The translations under genes were made by a program, and so were the position numbers. 64,000 bases of DNA from Undibacterium paludis (GTDB lineage: Bacteria > Pseudomonadota > Gammaproteobacteria > Burkholderiales > Burkholderiaceae_D), in NCBI RefSeq assembly GCF_022568815.1, contig NZ_JAKZHX010000001.1, positions 310,001 to 374,000 of the forward strand, given 5' to 3'. Shown piece by piece: positions 39,675 through 48,983 of this stretch (positions are counted from its first letter, which is position 1; the number at the start of each line of letters is the position of its first letter). The notes beneath the pieces are model-generated. The model had not been told where the DNA came from, made no database searches, and worked only from the letters and a program-made list of their open reading frames with translations.

Positions 39675-41303
39675 TTATTTTGCGACACGCATTGTATTGA
39701 TACCGTACTTTTTCTGCAGTTCATCATACAGGCCACGGATCGCTTTCAAGCGCGGATTCATGGGATCAAGGCGACGGGCTGAATCGATCAACTGGCGCGC
39801 CAGTTCGCCGGTAGCATGATCCCAGCCCATGTTTTCCAGGCATTTCAGCGCTGCCAGGGCGGCATTCAGGACAACCTGGGGATTATCCGGTGACTTGCGT
39901 GCCGCTGCGGACATCAACTCAACTGAACCACGGAAATCGCCAGCCTTGGCTTTTTGCACGCCAAGCGCGACCAGGTCCATGACCTCTTTCTGGCTGCGTT
40001 GCGCCAGTTCTTTGGCGATATGCCCTTTGCCCGCACTTTCAAACACCCCCATGGCTTTGGTCATGACCTGCTGGTTGCTGGCGTTCTTCATGACGTCAAG
40101 AATGATCTCGGAGGCACTGCCTTCCTGGTCATTCTCTAGGCAGCTTTTTGCCAGGCCCAGCTTGGCGTCGGTAGACAAGCCTATATCTTCACGCGATGCG
40201 GCAACGGCATTTTCCAGTTCCGTGCTTAACCTGGTATCACCGGTCTTGGCATGCACCATGGCAGCAGAAATCGCCCTGACCGCTTCTGTCTTCTTCAGGC
40301 CAGACATATTCTTTTCGAGATCCCGTATCACCGACTTCGCCTGTTCGGTGTCACCTTTTTTGACCAGGGCATCCACCAGGTTCATGTGATCTTCAGGGTC
40401 GCGGAATTCAGAAAATTTGGCTTTACTGACAACTTTTTTAAACACATTCTCTGCAGTCTCGATATCACCGGTTTCCAATGAAATTTTACCAAGTTTCCGC
40501 AGGCGGCGAACCGCGTGCGGGGATACGCTGACAGCGACATCAAGCACTTCTTTTGCTTCGGGCAATTCACCAACGACTTCATGTGTCTTGGCAAGCCAGT
40601 CATAGGCATCCATGTACTTGCTATTTTCTGCAACCAGGTTTTTCAGTATGTCTTCTGCTTCCTGGTACTTGCCCTGCATGAACAGGGTCTTGGCCAGGCC
40701 CAGACGTGCCCAGGCAACTGCCTTTAATTCGAATAAATATTTATACAGTTCTTCCGCCTCGGCAGCCTCACCCTGTATTACATGCAGTTCTGCGCGCAGG
40801 CGCATGAAGTCGATCGCATACTTGGGATAATCGCGTTCACCATGATGGCAGGCCATGATAGCTTCCGGGATGGCGCCCTGTTCCATCAGATTGTAGACCT
40901 CCACGAAGGCCTTGCGTTTTTCCAGGGCACGAATGACACGCTCAAGCAGCATGTCGGCAGTAAACGGTTTGAGCAGGTAATCAGAAGGTGCAAGTTCGGC
41001 AGCACTGACAACCTTGGCATAAGAGCGCTCTGCCGTCACCATGATAAAGATGGTTGATAGTGGCGCCAGTTTGTGGTGACGTATGTCTTCCAGCAATTGC
41101 TGACCATCCTGGCCGACACCAAGATCATATTCACACAGGATCAGATCAAAGACCTTTGACTGGATGGTGCGAACTGCCGTACCTGCGGACAGCCCGTGTT
41201 CAATTTTGTTGATGCCACATAGATTAAGCATATTGTGCAAACTGACCCGCATGCCTGCATGCGGTTCAACGAGCAATGCCCGGATGTCGCTGAGTTCGCT
41301 CAT
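39675..41303 (-). CDS. Response regulator with TPR output domain
   Basis: The 542-residue protein has an N-terminal receiver domain (about 1-125) with candidate phospho-acceptor D60 (ILCEYDLGVGQDG) and the conserved lysine in YLLKPF. A long array of TPR-like helices (about 140-525) forms the output domain. The acidic pocket normally given by two aspartates after strand 1 is reduced to LLVEPH, which may weaken phosphorylation. The TPR part suggests a protein-interaction output rather than DNA binding. No histidine kinase is adjacent. Confidence 0.85.
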   Translation of the reverse strand: MSELSDIRALLVEPHAGMRVSLHNMLNLCGINKIEHGLSAGTAVRTIQSKVFDLILCEYDLGVGQDGQQLLEDIRHHKLAPLSTIFIMVTAERSYAKVVSAAELAPSDYLLKPFTADMLLERVIRALEKRKAFVEVYNLMEQGAIPEAIMACHHGERDYPKYAIDFMRLRAELHVIQGEAAEAEELYKYLFELKAVAWARLGLAKTLFMQGKYQEAEDILKNLVAENSKYMDAYDWLAKTHEVVGELPEAKEVLDVAVSVSPHAVRRLRKLGKISLETGDIETAENVFKKVVSKAKFSEFRDPEDHMNLVDALVKKGDTEQAKSVIRDLEKNMSGLKKTEAVRAISAAMVHAKTGDTRLSTELENAVAASREDIGLSTDAKLGLAKSCLENDQEGSASEIILDVMKNASNQQVMTKAMGVFESAGKGHIAKELAQRSQKEVMDLVALGVQKAKAGDFRGSVELMSAAARKSPDNPQVVLNAALAALKCLENMGWDHATGELARQLIDSARRLDPMNPRLKAIRGLYDELQKKYGINTMRVAK

Positions 41304-41483
41304 GTTGACCTTTAGCCTAATTATTGTTGATCTCGCTACCAGCCAGGCTGACTTTTCTCCAGGGTCGGCATGGCCTTATCTGCCCAGACAGACAATTTCA
41401 TTATATAAAGTGACGGCGTGATGATGTGAAAACTTTACCCCCAAGCAGCATCAATGTTGCAAGGCTTTAACAAATTTAACGCT

Positions 41484-41681
41484 TTATTTGAATATTCTGG
41501 ACAGGACGAGAACGAATAAAGAGATCAATATCGTAGAAGCGAAGGGAAAAGAAAAGCTGCGACCAAACAATTTGAAGCGTAAATCCCCGGGTAACCGGCC
41601 TATGCCAAGCTTTTCCAGCCAGGGCAGCGCACTGGAAAAAACCACTACAACCAGAAAAATCGTTAATACCCAACGAAACAA
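41484..41681 (-). CDS. DUF2905 small membrane protein
   Basis: The 65-residue protein has two membrane helices (VLTIFLVVVVFSSALPWL and STILISLFVLVLSRIF) joined by the LGIGRLPGDLRFKLFGR loop, which is diagnostic for DUF2905. Function is unknown. It lies alone, upstream of the REC-TPR gene on the same strand, 180 bp apart. Confidence 0.85.
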   Translation of the reverse strand: MFRWVLTIFLVVVVFSSALPWLEKLGIGRLPGDLRFKLFGRSFSFPFASTILISLFVLVLSRIFK

Positions 41682-41700
41682 AGTTTACTCCCGGATTCTT

Positions 41701-41857
41701 AGAACCTGTTTGCGATCTTACTGTAGTTGCGTAGCCGGGTTTACACGGCGCTCATGCGCTGCTCAACATGCTCATGTACTCAATTCCAGCTTTCAGGCTG
41801 CATTTTATGCGGTCCTGACAAAGTTGACGCACGCTCGCTACAAATTAAACAGGTTCT
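41701..41857. repeat. Palindromic repeat element copy C (AGAACC family)
   Basis: About 157 bp with perfect 11-bp inverted ends AGAACCTGTTT (41701-41711) and AAACAGGTTCT (41847-41857). The left part, GCGATCTTACTG and CTCATGCGCTGCTCAA, closely follows copy A; the central palindrome is reduced to ATGCTCATGTACT. It lies between the start of the DUF2905 gene and the end of the methyltransferase gene. There are no flanking direct repeats. Confidence 0.75.
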
Positions 41858-41915
41858 TGCGCCATTAAATTGCCCGGATGCAATTTCCTATGATGGTCAC
41901 CCGGATACCTGGCCA

Positions 41916-43088
41916 TCATAAGCGATGGCTGCGATCCAGTCGCAATAAATCTTCCGGCAGGTCCAACTGCTTGCCAACTATCAACACTTTGAATAACTCC
42001 CCCATCTCTGCCGGCGACACCAGTTTTTGCAGGGCATTTGCCTGCGGCAGGTAATGCATGACCTGCTCGGCAGAAGTCCGCGCCAGCAGGTCAGCTATGC
42101 CAGCCGACATCAGAAAGCTGGCCTGGCTGGTATAGGCCAGCAATTCCAGCCCCCCAAGCAGGGCAGCCCTTGCCATTGCCGTAAAATCAACATGAGCCGT
42201 AATATCCTGCAAGCCGGGCAGGTAAAAAGGATCAGGATGGGCATGATGGCGATAATGGCACATCAGGCTGCCTTGCAGGCGTTGCGGGTGATAATATTCG
42301 GCAGCCGGAAAGCCATAATCGATCAGGATAGCGGCCCCCGCCTGTGGCCCGGCCTGCAGCATGCTCGCCAGGCTGTGCATGAAGGCACTGGCTACCGCAT
42401 GCACTTCTGTCATATAACCGACCGGCAAATCCTCATGCTGCGGGATTTGCGCAATCTTATCAGGATTACAATCAACACCGGTCTGTTCGCGATAAAGCAG
42501 CCTCGGTCCAGCCTCATCTTCCACAACTGCCACACCGATCTCACGCCAGCCCTCGGTGGTCTTGATCACCAGGTCCACGGGCATGGCGTCAAGTACTTCA
42601 TTTCCCAGCACCAGACCGGAAAAAGATGCCGGCATGGCATCCAGCCAGCTCACCTGCGGGAAGTCTTTCAGCAATTCTTCCTGACGTGCACGCAATTCTC
42701 CGGACAATTCCACGATAAAATAGCGGTCCAGAGTGATTCCGGAAAATGTACATTCCGACAAAAAGTCATAGGCAAGCCGGCCTGTTCCCGCACCGAACTC
42801 CATGACCTGGGGTACAGTTTGACGCAACAACTGACTTGCCGTCCTCGCCAGGGTGGCGCCAAATAAGGGCGACATTTCGGGTGCGGTTGTAAAATCACCG
42901 TCTTTGCCTAATTTTGTGGCACCGCCGCTGTAGTAACCAAGATCAGGTGCATACAGAGCCAGTTCCATGTAGCGTGAAAACGGTATCCAGCCCTGTTGCC
43001 TGCGGATATCGTCGATGATCAGTTGCTGTAGCGTCGTGGAAGCGGCCAGCGCATCATCGCCCGGCACAGGTAGAGATAATTTATGCAT
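41916..43088 (-). CDS. SAM-dependent methyltransferase, MidA/NDUFAF7 family
   Basis: The 390-residue protein matches the COG1565/MidA family: an N-terminal PFSRYMELALYAPDLGYYSG segment and GDFTTAPEMSPLFG, then the SAM-binding loop MEFGAGTGRLAYDFL and GNEVLDAMPVDL. The mitochondrial relative NDUFAF7 dimethylates an arginine of complex I; the bacterial target is unknown. It is divergent from the SDR-folB-ttcA group. Confidence 0.88.
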   Translation of the reverse strand: MHKLSLPVPGDDALAASTTLQQLIIDDIRRQQGWIPFSRYMELALYAPDLGYYSGGATKLGKDGDFTTAPEMSPLFGATLARTASQLLRQTVPQVMEFGAGTGRLAYDFLSECTFSGITLDRYFIVELSGELRARQEELLKDFPQVSWLDAMPASFSGLVLGNEVLDAMPVDLVIKTTEGWREIGVAVVEDEAGPRLLYREQTGVDCNPDKIAQIPQHEDLPVGYMTEVHAVASAFMHSLASMLQAGPQAGAAILIDYGFPAAEYYHPQRLQGSLMCHYRHHAHPDPFYLPGLQDITAHVDFTAMARAALLGGLELLAYTSQASFLMSAGIADLLARTSAEQVMHYLPQANALQKLVSPAEMGELFKVLIVGKQLDLPEDLLRLDRSHRL

Positions 43089-43133
43089 AGCTGCATTGTA
43101 TTAAAAACGCACTAACTTCTGTTAAGAATTTCC

Positions 43134-43949
43134 ATGACCGATCTTATTGACAACAATCACAGTTCATCACCACCAGCGCGGATTGCGCTGGTCACCGGTG
43201 CCGCCAGGCGCATAGGGCGGCATATCGCCCTGTACATGGCGCAGCAGGGCTGGGATATAGTTGTCCATTATGGCACTTCAGCCCTGGAAGCAGACCAGGT
43301 CGTTGCTGACATCATCAAACTGGGACGCCGGGCCACGGCCTTGCAATGCAACCTCGCTGACGAACGAGCCACGCGTCAGTTATTGCCGGCCGCGCTTGCT
43401 GCTTTGGGCAGGGTTGATTGCATCGTCAACAATGCATCGCTGTTCGCCGAAGATGATGTCAAGAGCTTCAGTCAGCATAGCCTGGACGCCCACATGCATG
43501 CCAACCTGGCCGCGCCTGTCATCCTGGCGCAAGCCCTGCATGAAGCAACACCAGAGGGCCGACAAGCCTGCGTCATTAACCTGCTTGACCAGAAGCTGTA
43601 CAACCTCAACCCCGATTTTTTGTCTTACACCCTGTCCAAGGCGGCCTTGCAATGCGCCACCACTACCCTGGCGCAAGCACTGGCGCCCAAGGTCCGGGTA
43701 GTCGGTGTGGCCCCCGGCATTACCATGGTCTCTGGCCATCAAAGCACGGCCGATTTTGCGCAGGCGCATCAGGTGACACCGCTGGGCCGTTCCAGCACAC
43801 CTGAAGACATCGCACGCACCATCTGTTTTCTGGCTGACAGCCGCGCCGTGACAGGCACGACGGTATTGGTTGACGGTGGCCAGCATCTAGTTCCAACGCA
43901 GCGCGACATCATGTTTCTGGCGACTGCAAACGTATCCACTTCTTTTTAA
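43134..43949 (+). CDS. SDR-family oxidoreductase, probable pteridine/dihydromonapterin reductase
   Basis: The 271-residue short-chain dehydrogenase has the NADP-binding TGAARRIGRHIA loop (Arg residues favour NADPH), the NNAS motif and the catalytic Tyr/Lys pair in SYTLSKAAL. TGAARRIG and the LLDQKLYNLNPDFLSY stretch resemble FolM and pteridine reductases. Its position 15 bp before folB supports a folate or pterin role (inference). Confidence 0.8.
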   Translation: MTDLIDNNHSSSPPARIALVTGAARRIGRHIALYMAQQGWDIVVHYGTSALEADQVVADIIKLGRRATALQCNLADERATRQLLPAALAALGRVDCIVNNASLFAEDDVKSFSQHSLDAHMHANLAAPVILAQALHEATPEGRQACVINLLDQKLYNLNPDFLSYTLSKAALQCATTTLAQALAPKVRVVGVAPGITMVSGHQSTADFAQAHQVTPLGRSSTPEDIARTICFLADSRAVTGTTVLVDGGQHLVPTQRDIMFLATANVSTSF

Positions 43950-43964
43950 TGAATCAGGTCCACT

Positions 43965-44363
43965 ATGTTATCCATCCTGCACCATCCCCAGCTCGCTGAC
44001 TGCCGCCGCCTGTTTTTGCGCAACTACGAAATCTCCATCAATATTGGCGTGCATGAATTCGAGAAAAAAGGCGAACAGCGGGTATTGATCAATGTCGACC
44101 TGTATATACCGCTGGCGTTGTCCACGCCAAAAGAGGATCATCTCAATGAAGTCGTTGATTATGACTTCATGCGCTGCACGATTGCCGACCGCATCGCCCA
44201 GGGCCATGTGCACTTGCAGGAAACCCTGTGCGACGATGTCGCCCGCATCATGCTGGCGCACCCCCGTGTGCGTGCTGTACGCGTATCCACCATGAAACCG
44301 GATGTCTATCCCGATTGCGAAGGCGTGGGTGTAGAAGTATTCCAGATCAAAAACGAAATCTAA
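43965..44363 (+). CDS. folB: Dihydroneopterin aldolase
   Basis: The 132-residue protein has the FolB fold signatures: FLRNYEISINIGVHEFEKKG near the start, the catalytic Glu/Lys environment (VVDYDFMR), and DVARIMLAHPRVRAVRVSTMKPD. It cleaves dihydroneopterin in folate synthesis. It lies between the pteridine-reductase-like gene and ttcA on the same strand. Confidence 0.85.
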   Translation: MLSILHHPQLADCRRLFLRNYEISINIGVHEFEKKGEQRVLINVDLYIPLALSTPKEDHLNEVVDYDFMRCTIADRIAQGHVHLQETLCDDVARIMLAHPRVRAVRVSTMKPDVYPDCEGVGVEVFQIKNEI

Positions 44364-44390
44364 ATCCTGAGCACGAATTAAAAGCATATC

Positions 44391-45347
44391 ATGCAAGCAC
44401 TGAATGAAACACTGATGGAGGCAACACCGGCCATCGCGACCTCAAAGCAGGACAGCCCAGGCAAGTCGCAAGAAAAAATCACTTATGAAAACAATAAGCT
44501 GCACAAGCGCCTGTGTCGCCTGGTCGGCCAGGCCATAGGTGATTTCAATATGATAGAAGAAGGCGACAAGGTGATGGTCTGCCTGTCAGGCGGCAAAGAC
44601 AGCTATGCCCTGCTCGACATATTGATGACCTTGCGTGAACGGGCGCCGATCAATTTTGACATCATTGCCGTCAACCTTGACCAGAAGCAGCCCAACTTCC
44701 CGGACCATGTACTGCCAGCTTACCTGGAAAAACTGGGGATTCCCTATCACATCGAGAACCAGGATACCTATAGCATCGTCAAGCGCCTGATCCCGGAAGG
44801 GAAAACCACCTGCTCACTGTGTTCGCGCCTGCGTCGCGGCATCCTGTACCGGGTTGCCGATGAACTTGGCGCCACCAAGATTGCCCTTGGCCATCATCGT
44901 GACGACATTCTGGAAACTTTCTTCTTGAACATGTTCTTTGGTGGCAAGCTCAAGGGCATGCCCGCCAAATTGCAATCAGACGATGGCAGGCACATCGTCA
45001 TCCGCCCTTTGGCCTATGTGAAAGAAAGCGATACGGGGCGCTATGCCGAGGTCAAGCAATTCCCCATCATCCCCTGTGATCTTTGCGGCTCACAAGAGAA
45101 TTTGCAGCGCAAGCAAATCAAGGGGCTGATGCGTGAATGGGAGAAGAAATTCCCCGGGCGTGTGGACAATATTTTTGCATCATTGTCCACCGTTGCACCA
45201 TCACATCTGATGGACAGGAATTTGTTCAATTTCACTGATTTACAGATCAGCGGCGAGGCCAATCCCAATGGTGATATCGCCTTTGATGATGAACCTTGTG
45301 CGACACCTGCGGCAGGTGTCATTTCCCTGCATCTGGATCAGGATTAA
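44391..45347 (+). CDS. ttcA: tRNA 2-thiocytidine biosynthesis protein TtcA
   Basis: The 318-residue enzyme adds sulfur to cytidine 32 of certain tRNAs. The PP-loop SGGKDS, two iron-sulfur CxxC pairs ([12 protein letters not shown] and [12 protein letters not shown]) and [15 protein letters not shown] are diagnostic. The N-terminal 25 residues are variable. It is the last gene of the small operon starting at 43134. Confidence 0.92.
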   Translation: MQALNETLMEATPAIATSKQDSPGKSQEKITYENNKLHKRLCRLVGQAIGDFNMIEEGDKVMVCLSGGKDSYALLDILMTLRERAPINFDIIAVNLDQKQPNFPDHVLPAYLEKLGIPYHIENQDTYSIVKRLIPEGKTTCSLCSRLRRGILYRVADELGATKIALGHHRDDILETFFLNMFFGGKLKGMPAKLQSDDGRHIVIRPLAYVKESDTGRYAEVKQFPIIPCDLCGSQENLQRKQIKGLMREWEKKFPGRVDNIFASLSTVAPSHLMDRNLFNFTDLQISGEANPNGDIAFDDEPCATPAAGVISLHLDQD

Positions 45348-45362
45348 ACCATATACTGCAAA

Positions 45363-45390
45363 GCAAAGGCTGCCAACGAGCAGCCTTTGC
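45363..45390. terminator. Hairpin between convergent ttcA and phnM
   Basis: GCAAAGGCTGC (45363-45373) and GCAGCCTTTGC (45380-45390) form an 11-bp stem with a six-base loop, 16 bases after the ttcA stop. U-runs are weak on both sides. It probably acts bidirectionally for ttcA and the phn operon. Confidence 0.6.
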
Positions 45391-45415
45391 CTTATTCACA
45401 TTTTACCCGAAGCAG

Positions 45416-46552
45416 TCAGGCAATCTGCACGCCCGCCTTCCAGACACCAAGCACCACCGGTATTCCCTGCACCACACGTACCCGCAAGAAGTCCGCACGC
45501 AAACCAACAGCCAGTTCGCCCCTGTCATGCAAGCCTATCATGCGGGCCGGATTACGGCTAACGGTTGCCATGGCCTTGGGCAGGTCGAAACCCTGATCCT
45601 GCAGCAGGAAAGCAGCATGCAAAAGACTGGCCGGCACATAATCGGATGACAAGACGTCAAGCAAGTCTGCCCTGGCCAGTTCAGCTGCCGAGACATTGCC
45701 GGAATGCGAACCGCCACGCACCATATTCGGCGCCCCCATGATGATGCCCAACTGCTGTTCGCGTGCAGCGCGAGCGGCAGCAACCGTGGTCGGGAATTCG
45801 GAGATCGTTACGCCATCACCGACACCTTCACTCACATGTTCTATGGTTGTGTCATCATGAGTTGCTAGCGGTACCGGTCTATCAAGATTGCGACAACTGG
45901 CAACGATGCTGCGGCGGTTGGCTGCAGCATAGGTTTGCTGGCGCACCAGCAAACGCTCCAGCATGGATTCAACCTTGTCTTCACTCCAGCCACGCTTGCC
46001 CGACACATAAGTACGGTAATGGGTCAGGTCTGTCCACTGCCTTTGCCCCGGCGTATGGTCCATCAGCGAGACCAGTTTCAGTCTGTCGTCATTGAGGTAT
46101 GGGGCAAACATGTCGAGCAGGTTTTCTTCTGCCAGTTCAAGTCGCATGTGCAAAAAATGGTCAGCGCGCAAGATGCCAGATTCTGCTGCCAGCCGCAAGC
46201 CTTGCGTGCAGGCCTCCAGCGTGTCATTGCGCATGCTGTCTGAATCAATATCACCGACAGAAATCGCATCAAGCACGGTCGTGATGCCGGATGCAGCGAC
46301 CTGGGCGTCATGCGCCATGATGGCCGGCAAGGTGGGCCAGTTGACCTTGGGCCTGGGCATCAGATGTTTTTCAAGATTGTCAGTATGCAGTTCCACCATG
46401 CCGGGCAAGAGGTAATCACCATTCCAGTCATCGCCGCCAGGCAGGCTGGCAGGCGCACCAAGTGTAGCTATTGCACCGTTCTCTACAGTCATCTCACCTT
46501 GCAGGACCTGATCGGCCAGCACCAGTTGTGCATTCTTTATTCTGTTCATCAT
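45416..46552 (-). CDS. phnM: Alpha-D-ribose 1-methylphosphonate 5-triphosphate diphosphatase
   Basis: The 378-residue amidohydrolase removes pyrophosphate from ribosyl-phosphonate triphosphate in the C-P lyase pathway. The metal-binding ELHTDNLEKHLMPRP (H56), ADHFLHMRLE, LATHDDTT and MGAPNMVRGGSHSGN match the E. coli enzyme, including its length. It is the last gene of phnGHIJKLM and overlaps phnL by four bases. A second, divergent PhnM-like gene lies at 51402. Confidence 0.92.
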   Translation of the reverse strand: MMNRIKNAQLVLADQVLQGEMTVENGAIATLGAPASLPGGDDWNGDYLLPGMVELHTDNLEKHLMPRPKVNWPTLPAIMAHDAQVAASGITTVLDAISVGDIDSDSMRNDTLEACTQGLRLAAESGILRADHFLHMRLELAEENLLDMFAPYLNDDRLKLVSLMDHTPGQRQWTDLTHYRTYVSGKRGWSEDKVESMLERLLVRQQTYAAANRRSIVASCRNLDRPVPLATHDDTTIEHVSEGVGDGVTISEFPTTVAAARAAREQQLGIIMGAPNMVRGGSHSGNVSAAELARADLLDVLSSDYVPASLLHAAFLLQDQGFDLPKAMATVSRNPARMIGLHDRGELAVGLRADFLRVRVVQGIPVVLGVWKAGVQIA

Positions 46553-47259
46553 GCTGCCACCAGGTTAACGGATTGCGCTGCGGGTATGGAAAAAATCCGG
46601 GTCGCCAGAGCCTGGCGTACTGCTTCATCATGAAAGATGCCGACAATGGCTGCGCCACGCTCTCGCGCAGCATTGATCATGTTGATGACTGTGGCGCGGT
46701 TGGCTTCATCAAGCGAAGCAGTGGGTTCATCAAGCAAAAGTATGGGATAGTCATAGATCATGGTACGGGCGATATTGACACGCTGCTGCTCCCCGCCGGA
46801 AAAAGTCGCCGGCGGGATGTGCCACAGACGTTTTGGGATGCGCAGGTGCACCAGCAATTCTTCTGCTCTTTCATCTGCCTGCTGTTTTTCTACACCACGC
46901 ATCACCAAGGGTTCTGCCACCAGGTCCACAGTGGAAATGCGCGGTATCACACGCAGGAACTGTGTGACAAAACCGAGTGTATCATGGCGTACTGCCAGCA
47001 CCTGTTGTGCTGCTGCCGATTGCACGTCCACCCAGGCGTTGTCATGCCAGATATTGACGCTGCCGCTGCTGGCACGGTAGTTGGCGTACAGACAGCGCAG
47101 CAATGTCGATTTGCCTGCACCGGACGGCGCATGGATAACCACGCATTCGCCGGCATCCACCTGCATGTCTATGTTCTGCAAGATGGACATTTCCTGCCCG
47201 CCTTGCAGGTGCAGGGTAAAGTCCTTGGACAGGCCCTGTACTTCTATACGTCGCAACAT
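46549..47259 (-). CDS. phnL: C-P lyase accessory ABC-type ATPase PhnL
   Basis: The 236-residue soluble ATPase has a Walker A (HAPSGAGKSTLL), a signature (FSGGEQQRVNIART), Walker B (PILLLDEPTAS) and the H-loop. PhnL works with PhnGHI in forming the ribose-phosphonate intermediate. Gene order after phnK and before phnM matches E. coli. It has no membrane partner of its own. Confidence 0.92.
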   Translation of the reverse strand: MLRRIEVQGLSKDFTLHLQGGQEMSILQNIDMQVDAGECVVIHAPSGAGKSTLLRCLYANYRASSGSVNIWHDNAWVDVQSAAAQQVLAVRHDTLGFVTQFLRVIPRISTVDLVAEPLVMRGVEKQQADERAEELLVHLRIPKRLWHIPPATFSGGEQQRVNIARTMIYDYPILLLDEPTASLDEANRATVINMINAARERGAAIVGIFHDEAVRQALATRIFSIPAAQSVNLVAA

Positions 47260-47268
47260 AATCTTTCC

Positions 47269-48063
47269 TCAAGCCTGCAATACTGATGAGACCAGCAACT
47301 GTGTGTAAGGATGCTGAGGATCATCAAGCACCTGGTCCGTCAAGCCCTCTTCCACCACCTGTCCCTGGCGCATCACCATCAGACGGTGAGCCAGCAGACG
47401 CGCCACTGCCAGGTCATGGGTGACGATGATCGCCGCCACCTGCAATTGAGACACCAGTTGACGCAACAGGTCGAGCAGACGCGCCTGTACCGACACATCA
47501 AGACTGGCAGTCGGTTCATCCATAAAAATCAGGCGTGGCCTGGTGACCAGGTTACGTGCTATCTGCAAGCGCTGCTGCATGCCGCCGGAAAAATCACGCG
47601 GCAGGTCGTCGATACGGGCAATGTCAATTTCCACTCTTTGCAGCCAGTCAGATGCTTCTGCACGTATCTGCCCATAATGACGGGCGCCGACAGCCATCAG
47701 GCGTTCACCAACGTTAGCGCCAGCCGATACGTCACTGCGCAGACCATCCCTGGCGCTTTGATGGACAAAACCCCAGTCTGTACGTGACAGCAGGCGGCGG
47801 CGCGCCTCACTGATACTGAACAGATTTACCACGCCTTCATTGCGGGTGTGGAACAAGACCTCGCCCTGCTCTGGCACCAGTTGCCCGGCCAGGCAATTGA
47901 GCAGGGTCGATTTGCCGGACCCCGATTCGCCGACGATGCCCAGCACTTCACCCGGATACAGGCTGAGATTAACATTGCCGCAGGCGACTTTGCCGCCATA
48001 TATCTTGCTGACATTGCGCGCTTCCAGCAAAGGCTGCGAAACTTGCTGATCTTGAGCACTCAT
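47269..48063 (-). CDS. phnK: C-P lyase ATPase PhnK
   Basis: The 264-residue ABC-type ATPase has Walker [12 protein letters not shown], signature FSGGMQQRLQIARN and Walker B RLIFMDEPTAS. PhnK binds the PhnGHIJ core and aids the C-P lyase reaction. ATG 48061-48063 overlaps the phnJ stop codon (ATGA); an upstream ATG at 48105 lies inside phnJ and is rejected. It resembles peptide/nickel transporter ATPases but lies in the lyase operon. Confidence 0.92.
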   Translation of the reverse strand: MSAQDQQVSQPLLEARNVSKIYGGKVACGNVNLSLYPGEVLGIVGESGSGKSTLLNCLAGQLVPEQGEVLFHTRNEGVVNLFSISEARRRLLSRTDWGFVHQSARDGLRSDVSAGANVGERLMAVGARHYGQIRAEASDWLQRVEIDIARIDDLPRDFSGGMQQRLQIARNLVTRPRLIFMDEPTASLDVSVQARLLDLLRQLVSQLQVAAIIVTHDLAVARLLAHRLMVMRQGQVVEEGLTDQVLDDPQHPYTQLLVSSVLQA

Positions 48064-48983
48064 GCATCCGCCTTCTGTTCCTGTTCGTCCCTCCGGGTAC
48101 GGCAATAGTCCGTATCACTGCATACATACATCCGTGATCCCTGGTCATCAACGATCACTTCATCAAGGAAACTGTGGGCGGCATCACACATTGCGCAACG
48201 GTGGTCCCATTGTTCTATCTCGAAGGGGTGATCTTCAAAATCCAGGCTTTTGACCCGCGTATAAGGTGGCACGGCATAAATGCGCTTTTCACGCCCGGCA
48301 CCGAATAATTGCAAGGCCGGGTTCATGTTCATCTTGGGATTATCGAATTTGGGAATAGGTGAAGGACGCATCAGGTAGCGCTCATTGACAATCACCGGAT
48401 AATCGTAGGATGTTTCTATCTTGCCCAGGCGCGCGATGTCTTCATAGAGCTTGACGCTCATCAGGCCATAATCTGCCATCGCATGGTATTTGCGAGTCTC
48501 CGTCTCGCTGGGTTCCAGCCAGCGCAATGGCTCCGGGATGGGTACCTGATACACCATGATCTGTCCGGCAGACAAGGGAGTTTCAGGAATGCGATGACGT
48601 GTCTGTATCACCGTTGCCTGCGTGGTTCTTTCTGTCGTCGCCACACCGGTGGTGCGGCGGAAGAAGCGGCGTATGTTGACCGCATTGGTGGTATCGTCTG
48701 AGCCCTGGTCAATGACTTTCAATACATCATCCTGCCCGATGATGGCAGCAGTCACCTGTATGCCGCCCGTACCCCAGCCATACGGCAGAGGCATTTCACG
48801 CCCGCCAAACGGCACCTGATAACCGGGTATGGCAACAGCCTTCAGGATAGAGCGGCGTATCATGCGCTTGGTCTGCTCATCAAGATAGGCAAAGTTATAA
48901 CCTGCTTCAGGTTGTGCAGTATGCTTCTGTGTTGCCTGTTGCAATTCTGCCGGCCTGGCAAGATCGGAGTTCGCTTCCATCAT
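48060..48983 (-). CDS. phnJ: C-P lyase catalytic subunit PhnJ (radical SAM)
   Basis: The 307-residue subunit cleaves the carbon-phosphorus bond using a 4Fe-4S cluster and SAM. The cysteine set is visible near the C-terminus: RCAMCDAAHSF, then YVCSDTDYC, matching the non-CxxxCxxC cluster site of PhnJ. GYNFAYLDEQTKRMIRR and VPFGGREMPLPYGWGTGG are family-typical. GTG 48986, ATG 48983 and ATG 48980 are possible starts; 48983 overlaps the phnI stop (TGATG). Confidence 0.93.
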   Translation of the reverse strand: MMEANSDLARPAELQQATQKHTAQPEAGYNFAYLDEQTKRMIRRSILKAVAIPGYQVPFGGREMPLPYGWGTGGIQVTAAIIGQDDVLKVIDQGSDDTTNAVNIRRFFRRTTGVATTERTTQATVIQTRHRIPETPLSAGQIMVYQVPIPEPLRWLEPSETETRKYHAMADYGLMSVKLYEDIARLGKIETSYDYPVIVNERYLMRPSPIPKFDNPKMNMNPALQLFGAGREKRIYAVPPYTRVKSLDFEDHPFEIEQWDHRCAMCDAAHSFLDEVIVDDQGSRMYVCSDTDYCRTRRDEQEQKADA

